In this document: piece after piece, positions 8,623 to 16,965 of the stretch | Layout of the letters: the number at the start of each line of letters is the position of its first letter | How positions within the stretch are numbered: the stretch's first letter is position 1 | Origin: Algoriphagus sp. CAU 1675 | GTDB taxonomy: Bacteria; Bacteroidota; Bacteroidia; Cytophagales; Cyclobacteriaceae | Length of the DNA: 64,000 bases | NCBI RefSeq assembly: GCF_029222925.1 | Contig: NZ_JARHUI010000002.1 | Span: forward strand, 620,001-684,000 | Direction: 5' to 3' | The notes under the pieces: model-generated | Told to the model about the DNA's origin: nothing | Seen by the model: only the letters and a program-made list of their open reading frames with translations | Database searches by the model: none | Position numbers and translations under genes: made by a program

Positions 8623-9834
8623 TTATTGAAATCTAAGACTAAATAAGGTCAAATCATCCCTCAATGGAACATTGCCTGAAAAACTCTTGAGTTCTTCCAT
8701 AAATTCCTGATGGAAATCCTCCGGGTCCATGCAGAGATGCTGATCTACAAATTCCCTAAGCCGATCTTCACCGAATTCAACTTCATTTTCATCAAGCGTC
8801 TCGGTAAGTCCGTCTGTATATAAGTGGATGGTAAAGGATGACAAGTTTTTTCGCTCCCCTATTTCCAAAAACGGTAATTTTTCAAATGCCCCCAGGATAG
8901 TGGTCCCCGCATTTAGTGGCTCACTTCTATTTTCCTTTTCCCAGCAGAGAAGCGCCGGATTATGTCCAGCATTCACAAAGGTGAGTGTTCTGGTCCTAAA
9001 ATCAAACTTACCCAAGAAAAAGGTAATAAAGCGCTCCCCTTTTGTGTTTTCAAACAAGGTATAGTTGAGCTGATTCACTACAGTTTCCATATCCGCATCA
9101 CTCCGCAGCAAGGTCCTCAGAGCTGCTTGGAAATTGGACATCAATAATGCAGCAGCTATCCCTTTGCCGGAAACGTCCGCCACGCAGAAATACACCTCCT
9201 CTTCAGATCTCCGTATCAAGTCGTAATAATCCCCTCCCACCATACTGTGAGGGAAATAGGTAACCTTGGCCTTTAGCTCCCGGGAATCAGGTAAAGTGGC
9301 TGGGAATAACATCTGCTGCACTTGGGAAGCAATGGCTATTTCCCGGTTAAGCACTTCCTGCTGAAGCTGTCTTCTTGCAAAACGTTTGTTTTCCAGGGCC
9401 ACTACCAGAATATTGCTCAGAGCCTGAGTGAAATCCAAATCCAATTCCTGGCCCATGTCCTTTCTCCTTAAAAAAAGAATGGCCAGCATTTTATCTTTAT
9501 GATATACGGGCAGATAGGTCTCCAATTCATCAAATGAAAAGTCATCCTCCAACTCCAACCTAAGTTGCCCGCTGGAGCGTTCATCTTTTACATCCTCCCG
9601 AGGAATCAGGTCGGGAACTTTTCCCTTGACCCCATGGGCAATTTTCTTTTGGAAGCTCCCGTCCTGTTGCACATAAAGCAAAAGTGACTTGATGTTCAAA
9701 TGCACCAAGCAGGTGAATTTGAAAATATTTGCCAATACCGTCTCGGACTGGTTTTCATTTATGGCTTGAGTGATCTCCAATAAGGCCTTGAGTTCAAGCC
9801 CCTTTCGTTGATATTTATGGTTGTCGCTGGTCAA
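8623..9834 (-). CDS. GAF-domain PP2C/SpoIIE-type protein phosphatase
   Basis: A 403-residue protein with a GAF-like sensor region (about 15-150), a short helical linker and a SpoIIE/RsbU-type PP2C domain (about 185-402). Metal-site signatures are VADVSGKG, NAGHNPALL, YTDGLTE and RDDLTLF. Such phosphatases dephosphorylate anti-anti-sigma factors or other serine-phosphorylated regulators. An in-frame stop at 9847 and no ATG before mid-protein leave TTG at 9834 as the likely start, three bases after the previous gene's TAG. Placed inside a polysaccharide operon, it may control synthesis; that is inference. Confidence 0.87.
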   Translation of the reverse strand: MTSDNHKYQRKGLELKALLEITQAINENQSETVLANIFKFTCLVHLNIKSLLLYVQQDGSFQKKIAHGVKGKVPDLIPREDVKDERSSGQLRLELEDDFSFDELETYLPVYHKDKMLAILFLRRKDMGQELDLDFTQALSNILVVALENKRFARRQLQQEVLNREIAIASQVQQMLFPATLPDSRELKAKVTYFPHSMVGGDYYDLIRRSEEEVYFCVADVSGKGIAAALLMSNFQAALRTLLRSDADMETVVNQLNYTLFENTKGERFITFFLGKFDFRTRTLTFVNAGHNPALLCWEKENRSEPLNAGTTILGAFEKLPFLEIGERKNLSSFTIHLYTDGLTETLDENEVEFGEDRLREFVDQHLCMDPEDFHQEFMEELKSFSGNVPLRDDLTLFSLRFQ

Positions 9835-9836
9835 AA

Positions 9837-10097
9837 CTACAGTGTATTATGAGTCATTAGGCCCTTCTTGGTAGCCAAATACAACAAATCCTTCCCTTCT
9901 TTTCGGACATCGACCTGATCAAACCGTTCTTCATCAGGACCGGAAAGACACTTGATATACCCCTTCTTATATAAGGAGTCCAAAGTCTTTAATATCAGTT
10001 CATCTTCCCACCCGGTTACATCCCGAAGGTAGCTGTAAGGCTGAACAAAATACAATTCATCAAGGAGGTCAAATTCTTCGTTGCTCATAGCTGTCAT
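9837..10097 (-). CDS. Small winged-helix-like protein of unknown function
   Basis: An 86-residue protein I cannot assign to a named family. The pattern (helix DLLDELYFV, helix YLRDVTGWEDELILKTLDSL, then KKGYIKCL and a beta-wing-like stretch) resembles a small winged helix-turn-helix domain. It lies between a glycosyltransferase (23-base gap) and the SpoIIE phosphatase (two-base gap). It could be the phosphatase's partner or a DNA-binding regulator. An alternative ATG three codons in (10088) is possible. Confidence 0.75.
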   Translation of the reverse strand: MTAMSNEEFDLLDELYFVQPYSYLRDVTGWEDELILKTLDSLYKKGYIKCLSGPDEERFDQVDVRKEGKDLLYLATKKGLMTHNTL

Positions 10098-10120
10098 TCA
10101 AAAGCTAAATTAACACTTCT

Positions 10121-11227
10121 CTAGTTGCTTCGCCCTTTCCATGAAAATTTTCCAAAAACTGTCCCCAAAGAAACCATCAGCACATAGATGGGATGGAAAA
10201 AACCAGTAACCATGAAATCCAAAGTAGGAGTTTTCTGGCCCAGGCTCTTTAAAACTTTCCCCAAGGCCAGCTTTTCCGAAAAAATCTTCATGGACCAAAT
10301 CCAAGCCAGAAAAACCAAAGTGGCTTTATTAAAGGCAAAAATGTAAATACTTTCCAGCCAAACCAGTTGGACAAAAACCATAAAAAGTGCAGTAGCGGCA
10401 TGAATAAAAGACCGGTGGGACCTCCATTTCCCAGCCCATCGAATGCGCTGATTGAGAAGCTCCTTCAATCCTACCTGTGCCCGGGTAAAAACCAGGCTTT
10501 GTCGATAGGATAAATAAATGGAACTCCCTTTACCATAAACAGAATGGATTTTTTTTAACAAAAACTCATCATCCCCAGAAAGGATATGAGAATTGCCCTG
10601 ATACCCTTTTACACGCTCAAAAGCGGACTTTCTGTAAGCCATATTGGCCGCGCTGCACATAAGTGGTTTTTGGATAGAAAAGAAATACTGCGTAAGAAGC
10701 AAAATACTACTCCATTCTATCTGCTGAAACCTTGAAAAAAAACCTGGTTTCTTTACCTCACTGATGACAGGACCAGCCACAAGTTGGATCTGTTGGTCTT
10801 TGAAGGGTTCGAGCATTCTTTCCACCCAATTGGGAGGAAACCTACAATCCGCATCAGTACAAAGGATGATTTCACCACTTGCTATTTTCACCCCAAACTC
10901 CAAAGCAGCCTTTTTCCCAAACCCGGGACTTTTGAGCACCCTCACCCGGGAATCTAATCGGGAATATTCCTCAAAAAGAGTAAAAGATTCATCTTCACTC
11001 TGATCATCTATCAGTATAATTTCTAATTCAGGATTGTGAAGTTTTTTAAGCTCATGGATCAGGTCGGCGGCGATGGTAGCCTCATTCCGAAAGGGAATCA
11101 AAAGAGATACTTTTCGCGTATTTTTATTCCCAAATCCGGTTTGAACTTGTTCAATAGACCATTTTTTAGCGAGAAGGACCAACACAACTAAGTAGGAAAC
11201 GCACCAAACAAGGTAAAAACTGACCAT
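10121..11227 (-). CDS. Membrane glycosyltransferase, GT2 family with QxxRW motif (first gene of the run)
   Basis: A 368-residue paralogue-like protein of the enzyme at 6888-7994. It has an N-terminal helix (residues 1-22), a GT-A domain with IDDQSEDE, CTDADCRFP and a third acidic motif SGDDE, the acceptor motif LNQRIRW, and C-terminal membrane helices. The two enzymes are not close duplicates, so they may act on different steps of one polymer. It is the first gene of the coupled minus-strand run and is divergent from ruvC with only 20 bases between the starts, so the promoters must overlap neighbouring coding sequence. Confidence 0.88.
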   Translation of the reverse strand: MVSFYLVWCVSYLVVLVLLAKKWSIEQVQTGFGNKNTRKVSLLIPFRNEATIAADLIHELKKLHNPELEIILIDDQSEDESFTLFEEYSRLDSRVRVLKSPGFGKKAALEFGVKIASGEIILCTDADCRFPPNWVERMLEPFKDQQIQLVAGPVISEVKKPGFFSRFQQIEWSSILLLTQYFFSIQKPLMCSAANMAYRKSAFERVKGYQGNSHILSGDDEFLLKKIHSVYGKGSSIYLSYRQSLVFTRAQVGLKELLNQRIRWAGKWRSHRSFIHAATALFMVFVQLVWLESIYIFAFNKATLVFLAWIWSMKIFSEKLALGKVLKSLGQKTPTLDFMVTGFFHPIYVLMVSLGTVFGKFSWKGRSN

Positions 11228-11247
11228 CTTTTCAATAACTTGCGGCT

Positions 11248-11823
11248 GTGAGTAAAGAACCTAAAAAAGAAGCAAAGGAAAAAATCATTCTGGGAATTGA
11301 CCCTGGCACCAATGTGATGGGCTATGGCTTGATCCTAACCGAAGGAAAAAAATACAAACTACTCCAATACGGGGTCATCCATCTTCAAAAATACGGGTCT
11401 CACGAGTTGAAATTGAAAAAGATTTTTGAAAGAATCAGCGGACTGATCGATGAATTCCTTCCTGACACGGTAGCCTTGGAAGCCCCTTTTTACGGAGCCA
11501 ATGTTCAGTCCATGTTAAAATTGGGCAGAGCACAGGGAGTAGCGATGGCCGCAGCATTATCCAGAGACATTCCCATTACGGAATATTCCCCAAAAAAAGT
11601 AAAACAGTCGGTAACCGGTAATGGAAATGCCTCAAAGGAGCAAGTAGCGGCAATGCTTCAGACTCTCTTTAATCTAACCGAAATCCCCAAAATGCTGGAT
11701 GCCACTGACGCCCTAGCGGTAGCACTTTGTCATCATTTCCACGAGGGAAGGGTTCAGACCCGAGGAAGAAATGCAGGCTGGAAATCATTTATTGAGGAGA
11801 ATCCCGACCGGATAAAAAAATAA
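11248..11823 (+). CDS. ruvC: Crossover junction endodeoxyribonuclease RuvC
   Basis: A 191-residue Holliday-junction resolvase. The acidic active site is visible: D18 in GIDPGT, E78 in ALEAPF and the [13 protein letters not shown] segment near the C-terminus. It resolves four-way junctions with RuvAB. The start is GTG at 11248. An N-terminal lysine/glutamate-rich extension of about ten residues and a basic tail make it slightly longer than E. coli RuvC (173). It stands alone here; ruvAB is not nearby. Confidence 0.95.
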   Translation: MSKEPKKEAKEKIILGIDPGTNVMGYGLILTEGKKYKLLQYGVIHLQKYGSHELKLKKIFERISGLIDEFLPDTVALEAPFYGANVQSMLKLGRAQGVAMAAALSRDIPITEYSPKKVKQSVTGNGNASKEQVAAMLQTLFNLTEIPKMLDATDALAVALCHHFHEGRVQTRGRNAGWKSFIEENPDRIKK

Positions 11824-11849
11824 AGGCCTGATTCAAAATCAGGCCTTTA
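11822..11849. terminator. Bidirectional terminator between ruvC and the beta-barrel gene
   Basis: The hairpin AAAGGCCTGATT with a CAAA loop and its complement lies between two convergent genes. The stem is flanked by A and T bases so that either strand yields a U-containing 3' end. Confidence 0.8.
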
Positions 11850-11851
11850 TC

Positions 11852-12400
11852 TCAGAAGTCAAATCCTGCTGAAATTTTCAATACTCTGTTCTTCACATCT
11901 GTATCAAAATAATTGAGACTGGTCACACCAAAATCATAGCTGACTTGAAAGTTCACTCCGGCAGGTAATTTCATCCCGACACCTATTACGCCAGCAAGCT
12001 CATACCCTTTTACCGGATCGGTACTAGTTTGATTATTCCCATCCTCCTTATAATTTCTTCCCGCCAATAGTCCCGCCTGTGGTCCTGCAAACACATTCAA
12101 GAGCGGAACGACCTCATAGCGTACCAATACCGGTATATCTATATAGCTTAGGCTTTCCGAAATAAGATTATTCGTATTTGGATTGATAGTTTCGTAACCT
12201 TTTTGGGAAAATTGAATCCCCGGTTCCAGTGTCAACAAGTCGGTTTCGAGCTGATAATATCCCCCAACATGAAACCCGATAGTAGCATCAAAATCAGTAA
12301 CTGCAAAATTGGCCGATGACAAACCGGCCCTCAATCCAAACTGTGCCTGAGCGCTTCCGATCACCCCTAGTACAAAGAATAAAATTAAAACCTTTCTCAT
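11852..12400 (-). CDS. Outer-membrane beta-barrel protein, PorT-like
   Basis: A 182-residue protein with a signal peptide (about 1-19, ending GSAQA) and alternating beta-strand pattern. It begins QFGLRAGLSSANF and ends in an aromatic residue (SAGFDF), as outer-membrane barrels do. This matches the small eight-stranded PorT-type barrels common in Bacteroidota. Function unknown. A related barrel lies at 52885-53478. Confidence 0.85.
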   Translation of the reverse strand: MRKVLILFFVLGVIGSAQAQFGLRAGLSSANFAVTDFDATIGFHVGGYYQLETDLLTLEPGIQFSQKGYETINPNTNNLISESLSYIDIPVLVRYEVVPLLNVFAGPQAGLLAGRNYKEDGNNQTSTDPVKGYELAGVIGVGMKLPAGVNFQVSYDFGVTSLNYFDTDVKNRVLKISAGFDF

Positions 12401-12484
12401 ATATACATATTGTTTTAAATTCCCATTAAATCTAGTAGAAGCAATTCGATAAAGATCAATTTAAGCGAGTTTTTTAAATCACCC

Positions 12485-13048
12485 ATGGAAGAACTACAAG
12501 GCCTTTTTGAAAACCTTTCCCCTATCAGCGAGGAGGCTCAAGAGGAATTTGCCAGTTATTTGGAAAAACTGGAGGTTGACAAAGGGACCAAGCTGGAGCA
12601 AGAAGGTCTCGTAAGCAATCACCTTTATTATATAGTGAAAGGTTCTGCCCGTTGCTTCTACATTCGTGACAACAGGGACATTACCGTTTCTTTTTCCTTG
12701 GAGAGAGAATTTATGACAGCTATGCATTCCTTTATCACAAGAAGGCCATCATACGAAACCATTGAAACCCTTGAAAAGTCCGTTTTACTTCGAATTTCGC
12801 ACGAAAACCTAGAACACTGTTTTGCCGAATTTCCAGAACTGGAAAGATCCTACCGAAAAATCCTCGAGAAATATTACATTGCTCTGGAGGAACAACTGAT
12901 CTTTTCCAAATTCAAATCTGCTCGGGATCGGTATTTGGATCTGATGGAAAGCAAACCCAAAATCATTCAAAAAGCCTCCGTAGGACAAATCGCCTCTTAT
13001 TTGGACATGACAATTGAGACTTTGAGTAGAGTCCGGAGCAAAATCTAA
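12485..13048 (+). CDS. Crp/Fnr-family transcriptional regulator
   Basis: A 187-residue regulator with a cyclic-nucleotide-binding-fold N-terminal domain (about 10-125) and a C-terminal helix-turn-helix (about 150-187) whose recognition helix reads TIETLSRVRSKI. It belongs to the short Bacteroidota Crp-like group that ends right after the recognition helix. The ligand is not known. It is divergent from the beta-barrel gene at 12400, with 84 bases between, and might control it. Confidence 0.88.
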   Translation: MEELQGLFENLSPISEEAQEEFASYLEKLEVDKGTKLEQEGLVSNHLYYIVKGSARCFYIRDNRDITVSFSLEREFMTAMHSFITRRPSYETIETLEKSVLLRISHENLEHCFAEFPELERSYRKILEKYYIALEEQLIFSKFKSARDRYLDLMESKPKIIQKASVGQIASYLDMTIETLSRVRSKI

Positions 13049-13052
13049 ATCC

Positions 13053-14126
13053 TTAACCGATCACTTTTTTATCTACATAGTTGGAATTGAGAATCCCCAA
13101 AGCGCCCATGTATTTCAGTTCAAAGGTCAATTGATCGCCTACCTTATAGCCTTTTATGTTTTCTCCCAAATTCAGGATCAACATATCTGAAGATGCACCG
13201 ATTATTTCAAGATTTTCATCTATTGAAATGAGATACTTGGGATCGACGTCCAACAATCCTATATCTAATATTGCCCTATAGGAAGTCTGCCCATACAAAG
13301 ACTCATCGATTTCCTTTACTTCTCCCTGTGGATTTGCTGCGAGGTTTCCAACGGGAACCAATGGTTTTTCCTGCATTTCTATAATCTCGGCATGCAATTC
13401 GAATACATCTCCGTGCATTCCCTCTATTACTTTTTCCTCAAACAAATCCACCCCAAAAAACAAGGTCTCTCCCACCCTAAAATGGTTGATCCCCTTTGGC
13501 AACTGATGGGTCAGCATCAAAGGAATAGTCACTGAGGTACCTGCAGATACCCATGGGATTTTCTTATTGAATTTGAGTTCGATGATCTGTTTGTAAAGGG
13601 AAAGCTGAATGAGCTTGTCAGTGGAAGGCATGACTCCGTTGAGACAGTTCAAGTTGGTTCCCAGTCCAATCACCTCGATATTCGGCAAATCAAAAATCCG
13701 GGAATAAAAATCCACTAATTGTTCCCCCATCACTCCTTCCCGAAGGTCTCCAGTCTCCACCATGATGATGATTTTATGCATTTTTCCCTGCAAAACAGCT
13801 TCTTCGCTGATCCAGTGGATGGTTTTGAGTTCACTGTTTAGACTCACATCCGCAAACTCCACCATTTTCCCCACATTTCTTTTGGAAACAGGTTTGATAT
13901 AAACTGTTTGTACATCAGGATTCAGCTTTTTAACCATTGCCAAATTACTGATTCTGCTGTCGTGGATTTCTTTTACCCCGAGGTTGATCAATTCCTGAAG
14001 AAAGAGGCGATTCCCGCAGAGCAACTTGGAAACTACACCCCAAGCCACAGCATTCTCCTCAAATCTCTTTTTCAGGAATTCAAAATTTTCTTTGAGTTTG
14101 GTCTTATTCAGTGTCAGGTACGCCAT
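13053..14126 (-). CDS. Alanine/ornithine racemase-family PLP enzyme
   Basis: A 357-residue fold-III PLP enzyme. The likely Schiff-base lysine is K34 in AWGVVSKLLCGN, which corresponds to the TKV-CG pattern of the alanine/ornithine racemase (YhfX/Orr) group rather than standard Alr. Further motifs are GLGTNLNCLNG (phosphate-binding region) and VSAGTSVTIP. It probably interconverts D and L forms of an amino acid; which one is not decidable. A GNAT gene lies one base upstream and a sodium symporter before that, so amino-acid uptake and modification may be linked. Confidence 0.82.
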   Translation of the reverse strand: MAYLTLNKTKLKENFEFLKKRFEENAVAWGVVSKLLCGNRLFLQELINLGVKEIHDSRISNLAMVKKLNPDVQTVYIKPVSKRNVGKMVEFADVSLNSELKTIHWISEEAVLQGKMHKIIIMVETGDLREGVMGEQLVDFYSRIFDLPNIEVIGLGTNLNCLNGVMPSTDKLIQLSLYKQIIELKFNKKIPWVSAGTSVTIPLMLTHQLPKGINHFRVGETLFFGVDLFEEKVIEGMHGDVFELHAEIIEMQEKPLVPVGNLAANPQGEVKEIDESLYGQTSYRAILDIGLLDVDPKYLISIDENLEIIGASSDMLILNLGENIKGYKVGDQLTFELKYMGALGILNSNYVDKKVIG

Positions 14127-14127
14127 C

Positions 14128-14568
14128 TTACTTAGTAAGTCTCATTTCCAGGTATTTATTTGTGAAGCCAAGTCGTTCATACAGTTTTTTGGCCGGATTG
14201 TCAGGCTCGACATGAAGTGCGATTCCACCATTTGCCATTTTGATGGCCATATCCATGATTTTTCCTCCTATCCCCTTTCCTCTCTGGGAAGCATCTACGG
14301 CAATATAGACTAGGATATTTTCAGGAATGTATCCAGACATTCCTGTCTTGTTCATGACCAAAGCACCTACAATTTCTCCCTTCTCACGTGCCAAAACCAC
14401 AAAGCCACCCGCATGTAACCCTTGGTCAAGAGCGTAATCCAGGCATTTCATGATGTCTTCCTTTGGATCACCATATTTCCCCAAATGCTCAAAAAGGAAT
14501 TCCGCGATCTCATTTTTTTGAAGGAAAGTGGCATTATCAATTGCTGAAAGTGTTTCGAGTTTTATCAT
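14128..14568 (-). CDS. GNAT-family N-acetyltransferase
   Basis: A 146-residue acetyltransferase. The acetyl-CoA pyrophosphate loop is QRGKGIGGKIM, followed by the family's final helix and strand (YERLGFTNK). The substrate is unknown. It stands one base upstream of the racemase-like gene and is co-directional with the symporter 31 bases upstream. Confidence 0.87.
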   Translation of the reverse strand: MIKLETLSAIDNATFLQKNEIAEFLFEHLGKYGDPKEDIMKCLDYALDQGLHAGGFVVLAREKGEIVGALVMNKTGMSGYIPENILVYIAVDASQRGKGIGGKIMDMAIKMANGGIALHVEPDNPAKKLYERLGFTNKYLEMRLTK

Positions 14569-14599
14569 ATCTATATAAAATTGAATTTGGGTGAAAGGT

Positions 14600-16006
14600 T
14601 CAAGAAAATTTGGATACAGTAGAAAAAGTGAGCAGGGAAGCAGTCAATCCAAACAGGTTGGGATCCAGTCCAAAAGGCAATCCAACATTCAGGAAAGTCA
14701 ATCCTGCTGTCAATGCACCCCCGGCAACCATAGAACTAATAGCCGCCTTTGGTTTATTTTTTCCAAAAAACAGCCCCGCTACCAAAGGGACCAACAGGCC
14801 GGAAACCATAAAGGCGTAGGAATACAACATCAGACTCAACACTTCTGTCATTTGCCAGGCAATCAAAATCGCCAATATTCCGATCAAGAAGGTCAGAAGT
14901 TGAGATATTCTGATTTCAACTTTATGAGATTTGTTTTTGAAATACTTGCCCAAAAGATCCGTACTCAGATTTCCTGATGCAGCCATCAGACAGGAATCTG
15001 CTGTGGAAAGAACGGCTGAGAAATAAGCAGACATCATCAAACCCAAAATTCCCGCAGGAAGAACCTGGCTCAACAAAACGGGCAGTCCCATTTCTGGATC
15101 CATTCCGGCGGTAAAGTTGTCTAGCACACCCTGCTCAACCGCCACTCTGGACAAAAGACCTAAGGAAACTCCCATCAAGGCCATGACGGGCCACTCAAAA
15201 AGACCTGCAATGAACCAGGCCTTTTTGGCTGTTTTCAAATCCCGGGAGGCAAAGATTCTCTGATACAAAGTCATTCCTACAAACCAAATCGGAATAATGG
15301 TGATGCCCCAATTGAACACATCTTGCCAATGAAGCGAGCTAAAAGAGAAAAACCGATCGGGTAGTGAAGACCTGATTCCATCCCATCCTCCTACAAACTG
15401 ATACGCAATGGGAAGACCGATAAACATGAGCCCCAGCATCAGAATAATCCACTGTATGGTATCCGTGTATATTACCGCTTTCAAACCTCCCATCACTGTA
15501 TACACTACTGCAATGGCCCCCATGATCAAAAGGGCGGTCTGAAGTTCCAATCCTTCAAATGTACCTGAAGCGAGCTTGGCCCCTGCCAATAACTGAGAAG
15601 AGGTAAATCCCAAATAGCCCAAAAAGCAAATGATAGCAGAAACTTGGGCTGTTTTGGAATTGTATAGGTAGCCCATGACCTGAGGAAAGGTAAAAAAACG
15701 AGAAAATGCAGGATCAGATTTTACACGTGGAATTAAAAGAACCGAGGCTAACCAAGCTCCCAAAAGACCTGTAAAGAGCATCCATGAACCGGAAATCCCC
15801 ATTGCAAAACCCAACCCTCCGAGTCCGATGGAAAAGCCTCCTCCTACGTCTGTTGCGACTACAGAAAGCCCAATATGCCAACTACCAATACTCCTGCCCC
15901 CAACATAGTAATCCTCCTTTCCAGTATTTTTTTTCATGAAAAAAAAGCCGACACCTAACATGGCTACCATGTAAACTAGAAAGATCACCAGATCTATGAA
16001 ATGCAT
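14600..16006 (-). CDS. Sodium:solute symporter (SSS family)
   Basis: A 468-residue integral membrane protein with about thirteen hydrophobic segments. The signature region GGGFSIGLGGLGFAMG near the N-terminus and the SSADSCLMAA-like segment (STADSCLMAASGN) are typical of SSS transporters of the PutP/PanF/SglT superfamily. The substrate cannot be read from sequence. The downstream racemase-like and GNAT genes make an amino acid or other zwitterion plausible, but this is inference. Confidence 0.88.
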   Translation of the reverse strand: MHFIDLVIFLVYMVAMLGVGFFFMKKNTGKEDYYVGGRSIGSWHIGLSVVATDVGGGFSIGLGGLGFAMGISGSWMLFTGLLGAWLASVLLIPRVKSDPAFSRFFTFPQVMGYLYNSKTAQVSAIICFLGYLGFTSSQLLAGAKLASGTFEGLELQTALLIMGAIAVVYTVMGGLKAVIYTDTIQWIILMLGLMFIGLPIAYQFVGGWDGIRSSLPDRFFSFSSLHWQDVFNWGITIIPIWFVGMTLYQRIFASRDLKTAKKAWFIAGLFEWPVMALMGVSLGLLSRVAVEQGVLDNFTAGMDPEMGLPVLLSQVLPAGILGLMMSAYFSAVLSTADSCLMAASGNLSTDLLGKYFKNKSHKVEIRISQLLTFLIGILAILIAWQMTEVLSLMLYSYAFMVSGLLVPLVAGLFFGKNKPKAAISSMVAGGALTAGLTFLNVGLPFGLDPNLFGLTASLLTFSTVSKFS

Positions 16007-16149
16007 TATGTAATTGAATTTGTATCAAATCTTCTTAAAATATAATTTTTTAAAGTTAGTAAAAAAGGCCAAAATTTGAAATTTTATTGGGTTTTTCTAG
16101 AAAATTTAGTATTTCAGTGCAATTTTTAATTTGAATAGTATAAAATAAA

Positions 16150-16173
16150 AAAAGCCGGATCTCTCCGGCTTTT
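16150..16173 (-). terminator. Terminator of the sdhCAB operon
   Basis: AAAAGCCGGA and its complement with a four-base loop, followed on the minus strand by a long T-rich run, 20 bases after the sdhB stop. Confidence 0.85.
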
Positions 16174-16192
16174 CTAAAACTATCTCCTGTGA

Positions 16193-16942
16193 TTAAAGAT
16201 TATCGCTGCTGACTACTGCTGAGAAAAACTCTCGGTTCATTCTCGCAATATTGGTCAGCGAAATTCCCTTTGGACATTCTGCAGCACAAGCACCGGTATT
16301 GGTACAAGCCCCAAAACCTTCCGCATCCATCTGGGCAATCATCTTCTCGGCACGCTCTTTTCTTTCCACTTGTCCCTGAGGCAACATGGCCAATTGGGAA
16401 ATTTTAGCAGAGGTGAAAAGCATAGCCGAAGCATTTTTACAAGCTGCTACACATGCCCCACAACCAATACAGGTAGCGGCATCAAATGCTTCGTCTGCGA
16501 TTTTTTTCGGAATAGGAATCTCGTTTGCATCCGGAACACCGCCTGTATTCACAGATACATAACCACCCGCTTGGATGATTCTGTCAAATGCAGAGCGATC
16601 TACAACCAAATCTTTCAAAACAGGAAAAGATTTGGCTCTCCATGGTTCGATGGTAATGGTATCACCGTCACTGAAGGATCTCATATGCAACTGACAGGTA
16701 GTGGTCTGCTGAGGGCCATGTGGCTTTCCATTGATGTAAAGCGAACACATTCCGCAGATACCTTCCCGGCAATCATGATCAAAATGAACCGGATCTTCTC
16801 CTTTTTCAGTCAATTCCTCATTGAGCACGTCCATCATTTCAAGGAAAGACATGTCTTTGGATATTCCATCTATTGGGTAGGAAACAAATCCGCCTTTTTC
16901 AGCACTGTTCTTTTGTCTCCAGATTTTTAAGGTCAATTTCAT
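16193..16942 (-). CDS. sdhB: Succinate dehydrogenase/fumarate reductase iron-sulfur subunit
   Basis: A 249-residue subunit of complex II that carries electrons from the SdhA flavin to the membrane cytochrome. Cysteines C58, C63, C66 and C83 hold the [2Fe-2S] cluster. C158, C161, C164, C168 and C213, C219, C223 supply the [4Fe-4S] and [3Fe-4S] clusters. It is the last gene of the sdhCAB operon and is followed by a terminator. The overall form is that of the type-B enzymes of Bacteroidota and epsilon-proteobacteria. Confidence 0.96.
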   Translation of the reverse strand: MKLTLKIWRQKNSAEKGGFVSYPIDGISKDMSFLEMMDVLNEELTEKGEDPVHFDHDCREGICGMCSLYINGKPHGPQQTTTCQLHMRSFSDGDTITIEPWRAKSFPVLKDLVVDRSAFDRIIQAGGYVSVNTGGVPDANEIPIPKKIADEAFDAATCIGCGACVAACKNASAMLFTSAKISQLAMLPQGQVERKERAEKMIAQMDAEGFGACTNTGACAAECPKGISLTNIARMNREFFSAVVSSDNL

Positions 16943-16965
16943 ATAGCTATGAATTTTTGTCTTGA

